From: Nocardia ignorata NBRC 108230
GTDB lineage: Bacteria; Actinomycetota; Actinomycetes; Mycobacteriales; Mycobacteriaceae
DNA: 64,000 nt
NCBI RefSeq assembly: GCF_001612905.1
Contig: NZ_BDBI01000017.1
Span: forward strand, 124,001-188,000
Direction: 5' to 3'
Notes under the pieces: generated by a model
What the model saw: only the letters and a program-made list of their open reading frames with translations
Database searches by the model: none
What the model was told of the DNA's origin: nothing
In this document: positions 51,293 through 60,913 of the stretch, piece after piece
How the letters are laid out: every line of letters starts with the position of its first letter
Numbering within the stretch: position 1 is the first letter of the stretch
Made by a program: the position numbers and the translations under genes

Positions 51293-52528
51293 TCAGCCGA
51301 GTGCGTAGAGCCTGCCACCGCGTCGTTCGAAAACGGTGTCGCCGAGCACCGCCGTGCTGATCGGGTCGCCGCTGTAATCGCTGCGCTGCACCGCGATCCG
51401 CGCAACGGTCGTTCCGGTGGCGAAATCCACCGCGAGCATGCCGTCGGCGACGGGGACCAGCAGTCTGCCCGCCATCGACGCCGGGGTACCGAGCGCGTCG
51501 CGCACCGTCCAGGTGGGCTGTAATGTGGCTGCGCTCAAGGCGATCAAGGTCTTGCCGGTGAACACGTAGATCGCCGAGCCGAGCCGGGTCACGGTGGTGC
51601 GGTCGGTCCACGGCTCGGCCAGCGCGGCGGAGGACACCTCGTTGCCGGTGCCGTCGTGCACGGCGATGCGGGCCGGTTGCGCGAGACCCGTCGCGGTGGC
51701 CGGGGCCGGCGGATAGTAGACGGCGATCTTGGCATCCGACACCGCGATCACCCGCACCTCGGCGGAGTCGGCGCCCGGTGCGGTGAGCAGGCGCGAGCCG
51801 TGTTCCTCGGGTGCGGTGGCTTCCTTCGGCGACGGGGCGAGCACCGTCAGCCGGGCCCCCGGATCGTCCGGACACCGTTCGATCACCGCCAGCCGCGACG
51901 AACTCGACGCCGCAGACCGCAGCTCACATCCGTTGCGCGGCTGGGTATTCGGGTTCACCGGCGCGTCCACGTAGCCGTACTCGAGCGTGCGCACCAGATC
52001 CGAACGCCACATCTCCAGCCGGTCGGCACCGAGGGCGAGCAGATAGGTGCCGTCGCCGGAAAGCCGGATGGCGTCGTCCATGTAACTGCTGCGGGCGATG
52101 CTGCGGGCACCGGTGTCCGCGTCGAGCATGGTGGTCTGGCTGCAACCACGCTGATCGCGGTAGGTCGCGATCACCGAACCCCACTGCGCCTCCACCCCGC
52201 ACAGCGGCATGTCCCGCCGGTACCACCACCGCTGCTCACCGGTCACCGGATCGCGCCCGCTCACCGTGCCTTCGTTACCGGTGACAACCACATTCCCAGC
52301 GACGAGAGCCCGCGAACTCACCGAATCCGCCGCGTGCCACCGCTCGCGCAGCGTGCCGGGCAACTGGGTCGCGGCGACGACGGTCGGCGCCGGGGAGTCG
52401 GTGGTGACGGAATCGGTGCCGGTGGCGTCCGCGCGCGCCCACACGACAGCCGCCGCGACCAGACAGACAACGGCGATCGTTACGGCGGCGATGACATCGG
52501 CACGGGTACGCCGCTCCGGAACAACCAC
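51293..52528 (-). CDS. Membrane-anchored PQQ-type beta-propeller protein (Rv3212-like)
   Basis: The 411-residue protein has one N-terminal transmembrane helix (VIAAVTIAVVCLVAAAVVW) and then a WD/PQQ-like beta-propeller with repeated blades such as GTVSGRDPVTGEQRWWYRRD and ADGMLAVDFATGTTVARI. It is a conserved actinobacterial envelope protein; its function is unknown. It is the first gene of a leftward series with the phosphatase, acetyltransferase and endonuclease V genes, after which no further coupling exists. Confidence 0.85.
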   Translation of the reverse strand: MVVPERRTRADVIAAVTIAVVCLVAAAVVWARADATGTDSVTTDSPAPTVVAATQLPGTLRERWHAADSVSSRALVAGNVVVTGNEGTVSGRDPVTGEQRWWYRRDMPLCGVEAQWGSVIATYRDQRGCSQTTMLDADTGARSIARSSYMDDAIRLSGDGTYLLALGADRLEMWRSDLVRTLEYGYVDAPVNPNTQPRNGCELRSAASSSSRLAVIERCPDDPGARLTVLAPSPKEATAPEEHGSRLLTAPGADSAEVRVIAVSDAKIAVYYPPAPATATGLAQPARIAVHDGTGNEVSSAALAEPWTDRTTVTRLGSAIYVFTGKTLIALSAATLQPTWTVRDALGTPASMAGRLLVPVADGMLAVDFATGTTVARIAVQRSDYSGDPISTAVLGDTVFERRGGRLYALG

Positions 52529-52549
52529 GCCAGCGACCCTAGCAGGGCC

Positions 52550-52659
52550 GCCTCTCCGGGAATTCTGGCCGGACTGAGGTGCGGTGAGGGTTGCGTCGGC
52601 GGCCAGACGAGGTAGCGGGTCACCCTAGCCCGTCCCCGGTGAGTTACCCATGTGCTCGC
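52550..52659 (+). repeat. Dispersed ~110-bp intergenic repeat, copy 1
   Basis: Between two genes (gap 52529-52791) this segment contains the blocks TCTGGCCGGACTGAGGTG, TTGCGTCGGCGGCC and CCCGGTGAGTTACCCATGTG in the same order as in two tandem copies at 56737-56962. The identity is strongest at the end. No gene or transposase belongs to it. The remaining bases of the gap show no clear signal. Confidence 0.8.
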
Positions 52660-52791
52660 CTGCTGGTCCGGGACGGAATCGTGAGACCTTTGCCTGCGGC
52701 AAGGTGAGGTAGTGGGCACTTATGCCGGGTGAGTACGCGAACGGCCCGCCATCTGGTGATGACGGGCCGTTTCGGGTGGTGCTGGGTGCGG

Positions 52792-54528
52792 TCAGGCGTC
52801 GACGGTTACCTGAGTATCGGCGCTCGTGTCCGCGGGCTTGCGGCGACGGCGGCGGCGAGCGGGCTTGGGCTCGGCGTCGGAATCGGTCGCCTCGGCGGGG
52901 GTCGAATCGGTCGGAGCCGACTCGGTGGTGGCCGATTCGGTCGGCGTCGACTCGGTGGGCGCCGAGTCAGTGGCCGACTCGGTGGTCGCGTCGGTGCCCT
53001 CGGCAGACTTGCGGCGGCGGCGACGGCGGCGGGCCGGCTTGTCGCCTTCGGCGGTGTCGCTCGCGTCCGACGATTCCTCGGTGGTGGTCTCCGAAGCGGT
53101 CGTCTCGGCGGACTCGGCCTTGCCGCCACGGGTGCGACGGCGGCTGCGCGTGGTCTTGGGGCGCTCGGTGCGCTCCACGACGACCGCGTCCTCGTCGCGC
53201 TCCGGCTTCGGCTTGCGGACCACACCGGTGACGCCCTCGGGGATGCCGAGGTCGGAGTACAGGTGCGGCGACCGCGAGTACGTCTCGGCGGGGTCGGCCA
53301 TGTTCAGGCCGAGCGCCTTGTTGATCGACTCCCAGCGGTGCAGCTCGTCCCAGTCGATCAGGGTGATCGCCACGCCGGTGCGGCCCGCGCGACCGGTGCG
53401 CCCGATGCGGTGGACGTAGGTCTTCTCGTCCTCGGGGCACTGGTAGTTGATGACGTGGGTGACGTCGTCGATATCGATACCGCGCGCGGCGACATCGGTG
53501 GCGACCAGCACGTCGATGGTGCCGTTGCGGAACTTGTTGAGCGCCTTCTCCCGGGCCACCTGGTTCAGGTCGCCGTGCACGGCGCCGACAGCGAACCCGC
53601 GCTCGGCCAGATCGTCGGCCACCTTCTGCGCGGTGCGCTTGGTGCGGGTGAAGATCATCGTCGCGCCGCGGGACTCGGCCTGCAGCACGCGGGCGACCAA
53701 TTCGGCCTTGTCCATCGCGTGTGCGCGGTAGACGAACTGCTTCGTACGGTCGTGCACCGCGGAATCGTTGGCCAGCTCGGCGCGGATATGCGTCGGCTTG
53801 GTCAGGAAGGTGCGGGCGAGCGTGATGATCGGTCCGGGCATGGTCGCCGAGAACAGCATCGTCTGGCGCTTGTCGGGCACCATCGTGAGGATGCGCTCGA
53901 TATCGGGCAGGAAGCCCAGGTCGAGCATCTCGTCGGCCTCGTCGAGGACGAGCACGCCGATCTTGCCGAGGATCAGATGGTTCTGGTTCGCCAGGTCCAA
54001 TAGTCGGCCCGGGGTGCCGACGACCACGTCGACGCCCTTCTTCAGGTCGGCGATCTGGGACTCGTAGGGGCGGCCACCGTAGATGGCGGCGACCTTCAGC
54101 GGGCCCTGGTGGTTGGTCAGGTACTTGCTCGCGTTCTCCAGATCCTTGGTCACCTGGATGCACAGCTCGCGCGTGGGCACGATGACCAGCGCGCGCGGCG
54201 TGCCGTCCAGCGGGGTGGTCCCGGTGTCGGCGGTCGCGACGCGGTGCAGCAGCGGCACACCGAAACCGAAGGTTTTACCCATGCCGGTGCGGGCCTGGCC
54301 GATGAGATCCTCGCCGGCCAGTGCCAGCGGCAGGGTGAGTTCCTGAATCGCGAAGGTGCGTTCGATACCGATCTCACCGAGCGCGCGCACAATTTCGGAG
54401 CGCACCCCCAATTCGGCGAAAGACGGCGGCGTGTGGGTGTCGTCCAGTTCGGCCGTCAGCAGGGTGTCGGCCACACCGGGTTCCTGTTCGACAGTGATCT
54501 TGCTCAGGGTTCGTGCCTTCCTCGTCAT
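52792..54528 (-). CDS. rhlE: DEAD-box RNA helicase (RhlE1)
   Basis: The 578-residue ATP-dependent RNA helicase has the Q motif [12 protein letters not shown], Walker A ARTGMGKT (about residue 83), [23 protein letters not shown] and the domain-2 motifs [13 protein letters not shown] and [10 protein letters not shown]. The C-terminal 120 residues are low in complexity: arginine-rich blocks ([15 protein letters not shown]) separated by serine/threonine/glutamate repeats such as [13 protein letters not shown], which probably bind RNA. It corresponds to M. tuberculosis RhlE1 (Rv3211). The ATG at 54528 gives [15 protein letters not shown]. Confidence 0.94.
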   Translation of the reverse strand: MTRKARTLSKITVEQEPGVADTLLTAELDDTHTPPSFAELGVRSEIVRALGEIGIERTFAIQELTLPLALAGEDLIGQARTGMGKTFGFGVPLLHRVATADTGTTPLDGTPRALVIVPTRELCIQVTKDLENASKYLTNHQGPLKVAAIYGGRPYESQIADLKKGVDVVVGTPGRLLDLANQNHLILGKIGVLVLDEADEMLDLGFLPDIERILTMVPDKRQTMLFSATMPGPIITLARTFLTKPTHIRAELANDSAVHDRTKQFVYRAHAMDKAELVARVLQAESRGATMIFTRTKRTAQKVADDLAERGFAVGAVHGDLNQVAREKALNKFRNGTIDVLVATDVAARGIDIDDVTHVINYQCPEDEKTYVHRIGRTGRAGRTGVAITLIDWDELHRWESINKALGLNMADPAETYSRSPHLYSDLGIPEGVTGVVRKPKPERDEDAVVVERTERPKTTRSRRRTRGGKAESAETTASETTTEESSDASDTAEGDKPARRRRRRRKSAEGTDATTESATDSAPTESTPTESATTESAPTDSTPAEATDSDAEPKPARRRRRRKPADTSADTQVTVDA

Positions 54529-54957
54529 TGCATCTCGCACGCACGAGGTGGGGCGGGCCGGTCGGCCCGCGACGACCACATATCCGCCTGTGATACTCGC
54601 CGGGCCAGCGCCGATCGCGTCTGCGTCATCGGCGCGGCACATCGGTGATACGGATTCGGTGCGCGCACATTTTCCTGGTCAACGCTGCCGGGTGGCGCTG
54701 TGCGCCGTGGTGTGACGCGCCCGCGAAGTGTGCCGGGGCTACGAAACTAGCGTTGTCCACAGTGATTGTAGCGTGATATTCTGCGCAATCCGAATTTCAC
54801 GCCGCCGAGGCGTCGCGTGAAAATCGAAATCGTCGCCGGTCACGCCCGCATACGCGATGCGACGCAGCGCAATTCGCCGTTTCCGGTTTTCGCGCGTGTC
54901 GCGGATGTAATAGAGGTCACTGTAACCGGCGGTACCGGGATGTGAGACATTCTTGTC
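54529..54957. other. Divergent intergenic region with a hairpin
   Basis: There is no gene in 429 bases. Near the helicase start are GC-rich inverted stretches (for example GCGGGCCGGTCGGCCCGC around 54550). A hairpin ATTTCACGC (54794-54802) with GCGTGAAAAT (54815-54824) encloses a small inner stem. The segment 54770-54930 is poorer in GC than the genes and should carry the promoters of the helicase and of the divergent hydrolase. Confidence 0.5.
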
Positions 54958-56010
54958 GTGAGCATCACCGACACCGTCACCACGGCCGCGCGCAACGCCT
55001 GGGCGCTGAGCTTCGGCGCGGGCATCGAGGCACCCGACCCGGCGCCCTCGACCGTGCTGTGGGACGAACCGCACCGCTTGTTGCGTCGCTACGATACCGA
55101 GAATGACTCGGCAGCAACCGATTCCGCGGTGCTGCTGATTCCGCCGCTCGCGGCGCCCGCCACCTGCTTCGACCTGCGCCCCGACCAGAGCCTGGTTCGC
55201 CACCTGGTGTCCACCGGCCGCCGCACCTACCTCATCGACTACGGCGAGATCGGCTTCGCCGACCGCCGGATGGGTTTCGAGGACTGGGTCACCGACATCC
55301 TGCCCGAGGCGATCCGCCGGGTCAGCGCCGATCGCGGTGGCGCGCCCGTCGACCTCGTCGGCTGGTCCATCGGCGGCATCTTCGCCCTGCTCACCACCGC
55401 CGCCAACGCCGATCTGCCGATCCGTTCGGTCACCGGATTCGGCCCGCCGCTCGATTACGACAAGATGCTCGGCATGCCGCAGGTGCGCGCGGTCGCCCGG
55501 ATCACCGGCGGCAAAGCGGTCACCAACGTGGTGCGGGCCGTCGGCGGCATCCCCGCGCCACTGACCAAATTCGCCTACCGGGTCGCGGCGTTCGACCGCG
55601 AACTGGCGCGGCCCATGTTCATCGCGGGCAATATCGCGCGCACCGAGACGCTGGCCAGAATGGAATCCATCGACCGCTTCCAGGCCGCCATGCCCGGCTA
55701 CCCCGGCCGCTTCTACGGGCAGCTGTGGGGCCGGTTCATCCTGGCCAACGACATCGGCAAGGGCAAGGTGCACCTGCGCGACCTCACCATCGACCTCGCC
55801 GATGTGCGGGTACCGGTGCTGCTGTTCGGCGGCACCGCCGACGTCATCACGCCGAAGGCCGCTGTCGAGGCGGGTTTGCGCACGCTCACCGGGTCGCCCT
55901 CGGTGACCTACGAGGTCGTTCCCGGCAGTCACCTCGGCATTCTCGCCGGACCACAGGCCCGCGACACCACCTGGACGCATCTGGACAAATTCCTGGCCGA
56001 TCGCGACTGA
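54958..56010 (+). CDS. Alpha/beta hydrolase, PHA synthase-like
   Basis: The 350-residue protein has the alpha/beta-hydrolase layout of class III polyhydroxyalkanoate synthase relatives: VLLIPPLAAPATCFDL, the nucleophile elbow VGWSIGGIF (serine about 139), VPVLLFGGTADVITP (acid) and VVPGSHLGILAG (histidine). In PHA synthases the nucleophile is cysteine (GxCxG); here it is serine, so hydrolase or transacylase activity is more likely than polymerisation. The GTG at 54958 has only a weak ribosome site. It is followed by the ferritin-like gene after 28 bases. Confidence 0.85.
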   Translation: MSITDTVTTAARNAWALSFGAGIEAPDPAPSTVLWDEPHRLLRRYDTENDSAATDSAVLLIPPLAAPATCFDLRPDQSLVRHLVSTGRRTYLIDYGEIGFADRRMGFEDWVTDILPEAIRRVSADRGGAPVDLVGWSIGGIFALLTTAANADLPIRSVTGFGPPLDYDKMLGMPQVRAVARITGGKAVTNVVRAVGGIPAPLTKFAYRVAAFDRELARPMFIAGNIARTETLARMESIDRFQAAMPGYPGRFYGQLWGRFILANDIGKGKVHLRDLTIDLADVRVPVLLFGGTADVITPKAAVEAGLRTLTGSPSVTYEVVPGSHLGILAGPQARDTTWTHLDKFLADRD

Positions 56011-56038
56011 TCCGCGATCGCGACTACGATTGGCGGTC

Positions 56039-56728
56039 ATGGGAGCCCAGACCTCAGCCGCGCCGGAAATTTTCTCGACCGCACCGCTGTCCGCCGATCA
56101 CCCGGGGGTGACCGAGCTGTTCGCGGTCCTCGCCTACGGCGAGCTGTCCGCGTTCTACCGGCTCGCCGAGGAAGCCAAGCTCGCGCCGTCGGTACGCGGG
56201 CGGGTGGCGGTGGCCAAGATGGCGGCCGCGGAGCTGGCGCACTTCGAGGCCCTCGAGGCGGCGCTGAGCGCGCGCGGGGTCGACGCCGAGCGGGCGATGG
56301 ACCAGTATCAGGGCGCGCTGGACTCCTACCACGCCTCCACCGACCCGTCGACGTGGCTCGAGTCGATGGTGAAGTTCTACGTGGGTGACGGCCTGGCCGC
56401 CGACTTCTACACCGAGATCGCCGGCGCGCTCCCCGCCGAGGTCGCCGATGTGGTGCGCGACGTGCTCGCCGAGACCGGGCACTCGCAGTTCGTGGTCGAG
56501 GAGGTCCGCAACGCGGTCACCGCCAGCCGGTCCGAGCGTGACCGGCTCACCCTGTGGGGTCGCAGACTGCTCGGTGAGGCCATCACCCAGGCGCAGTACG
56601 TGATGGCTCAGCGCGACGAACTCGCCGAACTGGTGCTGGCCGCCACGGGCGACCTCAACGGCATCGTCTCCCTGTTCGACCGCATGCAGGAGCGCCACGC
56701 CGCCCGCATGGCCCAACTAGGGCTCTAG
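56039..56728 (+). CDS. Ferritin-like (MiaE-like) diiron protein
   Basis: The 229-residue protein forms a four-helix bundle with iron ligands spread as in ferritin-like proteins: FAVLAYGELSAFYRLAEEAK (first glutamate), AELAHFEALEAAL (ExxH), then ADFYTEIAGAL and ETGHSQFVVEEV (ExxH-type). It resembles tRNA-hydroxylase MiaE relatives and M. tuberculosis Rv3210c. The substrate is unknown. The ATG at 56039 is adopted. Confidence 0.8.
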   Translation: MGAQTSAAPEIFSTAPLSADHPGVTELFAVLAYGELSAFYRLAEEAKLAPSVRGRVAVAKMAAAELAHFEALEAALSARGVDAERAMDQYQGALDSYHASTDPSTWLESMVKFYVGDGLAADFYTEIAGALPAEVADVVRDVLAETGHSQFVVEEVRNAVTASRSERDRLTLWGRRLLGEAITQAQYVMAQRDELAELVLAATGDLNGIVSLFDRMQERHAARMAQLGL

Positions 56729-56736
56729 CTGTTCCG

Positions 56737-56849
56737 CCTCCCCGAAACTTCTGGCCAGACTCAGGTACGTGGGGAGTTGTGGAGGCGGCAAGCTTTCTGG
56801 AGGTGGCTGGGTTAGCCCGTGGCCCGGTGAGTTACCCATGTGCTCACCC
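56737..56849 (+). repeat. Dispersed ~110-bp intergenic repeat, copy 2 (tandem)
   Basis: It starts CCTCCCCGAAACTTCTGGCC and ends CCCGGTGAGTTACCCATGTG followed by CTCAC. The middle differs more than in the other copies (AGGCGGCAAGCTTTCTGG), but the outer blocks match copy 1 and copy 3. Confidence 0.8.
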
Positions 56850-56962
56850 GTCTCCCCGCGACTTTTTGGCCGGACTCAGGTGTGGGGAGGCTTGCGTCGG
56901 CGGCCGGACTGGGCAATGGGTTGCCGTAGCTCGTGGCCGGTGAGTTACCCCATGTGCTTGCG
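56850..56962 (+). repeat. Dispersed ~110-bp intergenic repeat, copy 3 (tandem)
   Basis: It lies directly after copy 2. Blocks TTTTTGGCCGGACTCAGGTG, TTGCGTCGGCGGCCGGAC and GGCCGGTGAGTTACCCC follow in order. Copies 2 and 3 together fill the gap between the ferritin-like and MmyB-type genes. Confidence 0.8.
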
Positions 56963-56969
56963 TGGTCTG

Positions 56970-57827
56970 TCAGCCGTTTGCTGCCTGGGGGTGGATCAGG
57001 CGTAGTTCCGGTGCGCGAGCGGCGGTTTCGCGGGGGAGCCAGATGACGATCTGCTGATCGTTGTCAGCGGACAGCGTCTGCACGGTGAAGGTGAGGGTGC
57101 CCCGGCTCGGGTGTTCGAGGCCGAGCAGGGTCGGCAGGTTCTCGGCGAGGCGGTGTGGTTGCCAGCGGCGGGCGAATTCCGGTTCGGTGCTGAGGAATTC
57201 GATGGTGGAGGCGATGCTTTCGTCCTCGGGGCGGCGCAGTCTCGTGCGGGCCAGCTGATCGGCGAGCAGGTCGGCGTATTGCGGCCAGTCGGTGATGGTG
57301 GTGCGCGCCAGTGGGTGTCGGAACGCCCAGACCGCCAGGTTCACCTGCTCGGGATCGTCGAGCAGGCCGAGCGGGGCGACGAGGTCTTCCCAGGAGTCGT
57401 TCCACGCGAGCACATTCGCGCGCGGGCCCAGGGCGAAGGCGGGGGTGGGGGTGAGGGCGTCGAGGACGGCGGTGAGCGCGGGTGGCACCTGATCGAGCTT
57501 CGGGTCGAAAGCCGTACTGGGGCAGCGCGCTTCCTTGCTGGTGGTCAGTGCCAGCCAGCCGAAATGCGCGCGTTCGGTGTCGTTGAAGCGCAAGGCGGTG
57601 GCCAGCGCGTCGACCACGGCCGGGGAGGGGTTGCTGTCGCGGCCCTGCTCCAGCCGGGCCAGGTAGTCCGCGCTCACGCCTGCCAGCACCGCGACCTCCT
57701 CGCGGCGCAGTCCCGGTGTGCGCCGACGACCGCCGCCGGGCAGGCCGACGTCTTCGGGGCGCAGTTCCGCACGGCGGGCGATGAGCAGTTCGGCGAAGGT
57801 CGAGCGGGCTCCAAGCTGGTCGGGCAT
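56970..57827 (-). CDS. XRE-family regulator of the MmyB type
   Basis: The 285-residue protein has an N-terminal XRE helix-turn-helix (RTPGLRREEVAVLAGVSADY, then LARLEQGRDSNPS) and a C-terminal MmyB-like ligand-binding PAS-type domain (ALGPRANVLAWNDSWEDLVAPL and the region ending RLIHPQAANG). Members of this group control neighbouring genes in response to small molecules. It is divergent from the YceI gene and probably its regulator. Confidence 0.9.
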   Translation of the reverse strand: MPDQLGARSTFAELLIARRAELRPEDVGLPGGGRRRTPGLRREEVAVLAGVSADYLARLEQGRDSNPSPAVVDALATALRFNDTERAHFGWLALTTSKEARCPSTAFDPKLDQVPPALTAVLDALTPTPAFALGPRANVLAWNDSWEDLVAPLGLLDDPEQVNLAVWAFRHPLARTTITDWPQYADLLADQLARTRLRRPEDESIASTIEFLSTEPEFARRWQPHRLAENLPTLLGLEHPSRGTLTFTVQTLSADNDQQIVIWLPRETAARAPELRLIHPQAANG

Positions 57828-57927
57828 TGCTCCATCCTCCCTGGTCCTGGCTCCGACAGCCTGGCCCTGACAGGTCCAGGATAACGGCGGTCTGGTTAAC
57901 GGACCACGGTCCGGTCAGGCTGGACGC
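57828..57927. promoter_or_regulatory. Divergent promoter region of the MmyB-type regulator and yceI
   Basis: The 100-base gap contains the near-palindrome GGACC-AC-GGTCC (57901-57912), the triplet repeat CCTGACAGG (57866-57874) and GTTAAC (57896-57901). The GGACCACGGTCC palindrome lies 16 bases upstream of the yceI ATG and is the best operator candidate. Confidence 0.45.
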
Positions 57928-58461
57928 ATGACTTCTTCGACACAGACACAGCAGCTGAAGGCCGGATCCTGGGCGCTCGACCGCAGCCATTCCTCGGTCT
58001 CGTTCACCGTTCGCCACCTCGGCATCGCCAAGGTGCGCGGCGGCTTCACCCGGTTCGAGACCGAGTTCGTTGTCGACGAATCCGGTGCCGCCACCATCGG
58101 CGCGACCATCGACCTGGACTCCTTCGACACCGGCAACGCCGACCGCGACGCCCACGTGCGCAACGCCGACTTCCTCGACGTCGCCAACCGTCCCACCCTG
58201 AGCTTCCGCGCCACCGAACCGGTCCGCATCGCCGAGACCTTCACCGTCACCGGCGAGGCCACCCTCGGCACCGTCACCAAGCCGCTCACTCTCGAGGTGG
58301 AGTGGGGCGGCGTCGGCGACTTCCCCGACGGCTCGCGCCACGCCGGCTTCTCCGCGACCGGTGCCATCAAGCGCACCGATTTCGGTGTCGGCGGCCCCAT
58401 GCCGGGCATGCTGTCGGACACGGTCAAGATCGAACTCGAGATCGAGCTCGTCGAGCCCTGA
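57928..58461 (+). CDS. YceI-family lipocalin-like isoprenoid-binding protein
   Basis: YceI proteins bind polyisoprenoid chains in a beta-barrel. The 177-residue protein carries the family opening GSWALDRSHSSVSFTVRHLG, the middle NADRDAHVRNADFLDVANRP and the end AIKRTDFGV with GPMPGMLSDTV. No signal peptide is seen, so unlike some members it is cytoplasmic. The ATG at 57928 fits, and it is divergent from a probable regulator. Confidence 0.93.
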   Translation: MTSSTQTQQLKAGSWALDRSHSSVSFTVRHLGIAKVRGGFTRFETEFVVDESGAATIGATIDLDSFDTGNADRDAHVRNADFLDVANRPTLSFRATEPVRIAETFTVTGEATLGTVTKPLTLEVEWGGVGDFPDGSRHAGFSATGAIKRTDFGVGGPMPGMLSDTVKIELEIELVEP

Positions 58462-58566
58462 TCCCCGGTCGTTCGCTCACAGCGCAGGCGGGTGTGTCAC
58501 CGGGGCCCGACGGCTGCATTAGCCTGGAACTCGACAACACAGGACTCTTACGTTCGGAGGTTGGCC

Positions 58567-58794
58567 GTGGAGGTCAAGATCGGTATTTCGGATAGCCCTC
58601 GGGAGCTCGTCATCAACAGCTCGCAGAGCCCTGACGAGATCGAGGCGCTGGTGACCGATGCCCTCAGCGGCTCCGGTGGCGTCGTCAAGCTCACCGACGA
58701 CAAGAACCGCAAGTTCCTGATCCAGGCCGCGAAGGTCGCCTACGTGGAAATCGGTTCCCCGGCCGTCGGCCGCGTCGGCTTCGCCACGGTGTAA
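58567..58794 (+). CDS. DUF3107 protein (TB9.4-like)
   Basis: The 75-residue protein matches the actinobacterial DUF3107 family (EVKIGISDSPRELVINS, then KLTDDKNRKFLIQAAKVAYVEIG to the end). M. tuberculosis TB9.4 is in the same position next to fasR. The function is unknown. The GTG at 58567 follows GGAGG by 7 bases. A strong terminator separates it from the convergent fasR gene. Confidence 0.88.
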   Translation: MEVKIGISDSPRELVINSSQSPDEIEALVTDALSGSGGVVKLTDDKNRKFLIQAAKVAYVEIGSPAVGRVGFATV

Positions 58795-58808
58795 GACGCA
58801 GCAAACGA

Positions 58809-58844
58809 AACGACCCGCCATCACTGGGATGGCGGGTCGTTTTT
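58809..58844. terminator. Terminator between DUF3107 and fasR genes
   Basis: AACGACCCGCCATC (58809-58822) pairs with GATGGCGGGTCGTT (58828-58841), followed by TTT. Convergent genes make it a shared terminator. Confidence 0.9.
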
Positions 58845-58854
58845 CGTCTGCGCT

Positions 58855-59541
<687 letters not shown>

Positions 59542-59714
59542 CTACACCAGGCAGGCGAATGTGCGCCCGATGTCCCACGAACGATACTCGCTCAGTGTTC
59601 CCCCAGAGTTTCGCCCTGGGAATGTAGTACCAGGCGGGGACGTTCGCCGGGCCGTAACCGGCGGATCTTCCCCGGCCGCCCGCATCACCGATTTGGCCCC
59701 TGTGAGAATCTGGT

Positions 59715-60806
59715 GTGGTGACCGACCGCCCGGAACGACCATCCGGCGGCGGGCGCGATGTCGCTCGCCCCACGCAAACCACCGAGTCCGGTTCAGTGAC
59801 TTCGGAGTCAGAAGGGCGGGAACTGCAGGTCTACGACCCCCTCGGGCTGTGTAAACCGGCCGACCGATCGCGTCAGCCCCTCCGCGCACGCTGGGATCCC
59901 ACCGAGTCCGACACGGGCAGGCCGCGCAGCCCGCAACGCGACGCCAAGAAGCAGAGCGCGATGGGCCGCTTCGTCTCCACCTACGGGTGGCGCGCCTACG
60001 CGTTGCCGGTGTTGCTGGCGGTGACGGTGTTCGTGATCGTCGACGCCCTGCGCACCGGGGCCGCGCCCGCACCGGCGGACCCGGGGTTCGGGGCATTGAG
60101 CCCGAACGTCGCCCAGTCCGGCATCATCGGCGCGCCGCCCGGCGACGGGAAGTTCCCCGCCGATCTGCCGCTCGGCGCGCTCCCCGAGGGTGGCGCGTTC
60201 GTCGAGCGCGGTGCGGGCACCTGGCATGTGGTGCCGGGCGCGGGCCCACAGGTCGGGGCGGGCACCGAGCGGGTGTTCCGCTACACCGTCGAGGTGGAGG
60301 ACGGCATCGACACCTCGGCCTACGGTGGTGACGTGGCCGTGGCCAAGATGGTGGAGACCACCCTGGCCAACCCCAAGAGCTGGACCAAGGACCCCAAGTT
60401 CGGGTTCCAGCGCATCGACGTCGGTGAACCCGACTTCCGGCTCTCGCTCACCTCCCGCGAAAGCACCCGCGCCGCTTGTGGATTCGAGATCCCCATCGAC
60501 TCGTCGTGTTACAACGCGAGCATCGACCGGGTGGTGCTGTCGGAGGCCCGCTGGGTGCGCGGCGCGCTCGCCTTCGACGGCGACATCGGTTCCTACCGGC
60601 AGTACCTCGTCAACCATGAGGTCGGCCACGCCATCGGCTACCACGGCCACCAGCCGTGCGAGACCGAGGGTGGCCTGGCGCCGATCATGATGCAGCAGAC
60701 CTTCGGCACCAAGAACAACGACATCGCCCTGCTCGACCCGCACGGCGTGGTCCCCCCCGACGGCAAGACCTGCCGCTTCAATCCCTGGCCGTACCCGCGC
60801 GGCTGA
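59715..60806 (+). CDS. Membrane-anchored DUF3152 zinc-metallopeptidase-like protein
   Basis: The 363-residue protein has a proline/arginine-rich cytoplasmic start, one transmembrane helix (about residues 94-111, YALPVLLAVTVFVIVDAL) and an extracellular DUF3152 domain with the metalloprotease-like zinc motif HEVGHAIGYHGH (about 303-314), of the metzincin pattern HExxHxxGxxH. Its partner protein is unknown. Homologues lie next to fasR and moeZ in mycobacteria (Rv3207c). The GTG at 59715 is followed at once by a second GTG. Confidence 0.85.
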   Translation: MVTDRPERPSGGGRDVARPTQTTESGSVTSESEGRELQVYDPLGLCKPADRSRQPLRARWDPTESDTGRPRSPQRDAKKQSAMGRFVSTYGWRAYALPVLLAVTVFVIVDALRTGAAPAPADPGFGALSPNVAQSGIIGAPPGDGKFPADLPLGALPEGGAFVERGAGTWHVVPGAGPQVGAGTERVFRYTVEVEDGIDTSAYGGDVAVAKMVETTLANPKSWTKDPKFGFQRIDVGEPDFRLSLTSRESTRAACGFEIPIDSSCYNASIDRVVLSEARWVRGALAFDGDIGSYRQYLVNHEVGHAIGYHGHQPCETEGGLAPIMMQQTFGTKNNDIALLDPHGVVPPDGKTCRFNPWPYPRG

Positions 60807-60913
60807 GAGCTCCGCCGGTGCGAGACCATGGGCGGGAAGAACACGGCGTCGGACGGTGTTGCAGATACACACGGCCTGCGGCGCCAGCCGCCAAAAACAC
60901 AGGAGTTCCGAAG

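Noticed and set aside
58525..58566. A SigH-type promoter before the DUF3107 gene (GGAAC and GTT)
   Set aside because: The spacing is about 21 bases instead of 18, so it does not fit the consensus.
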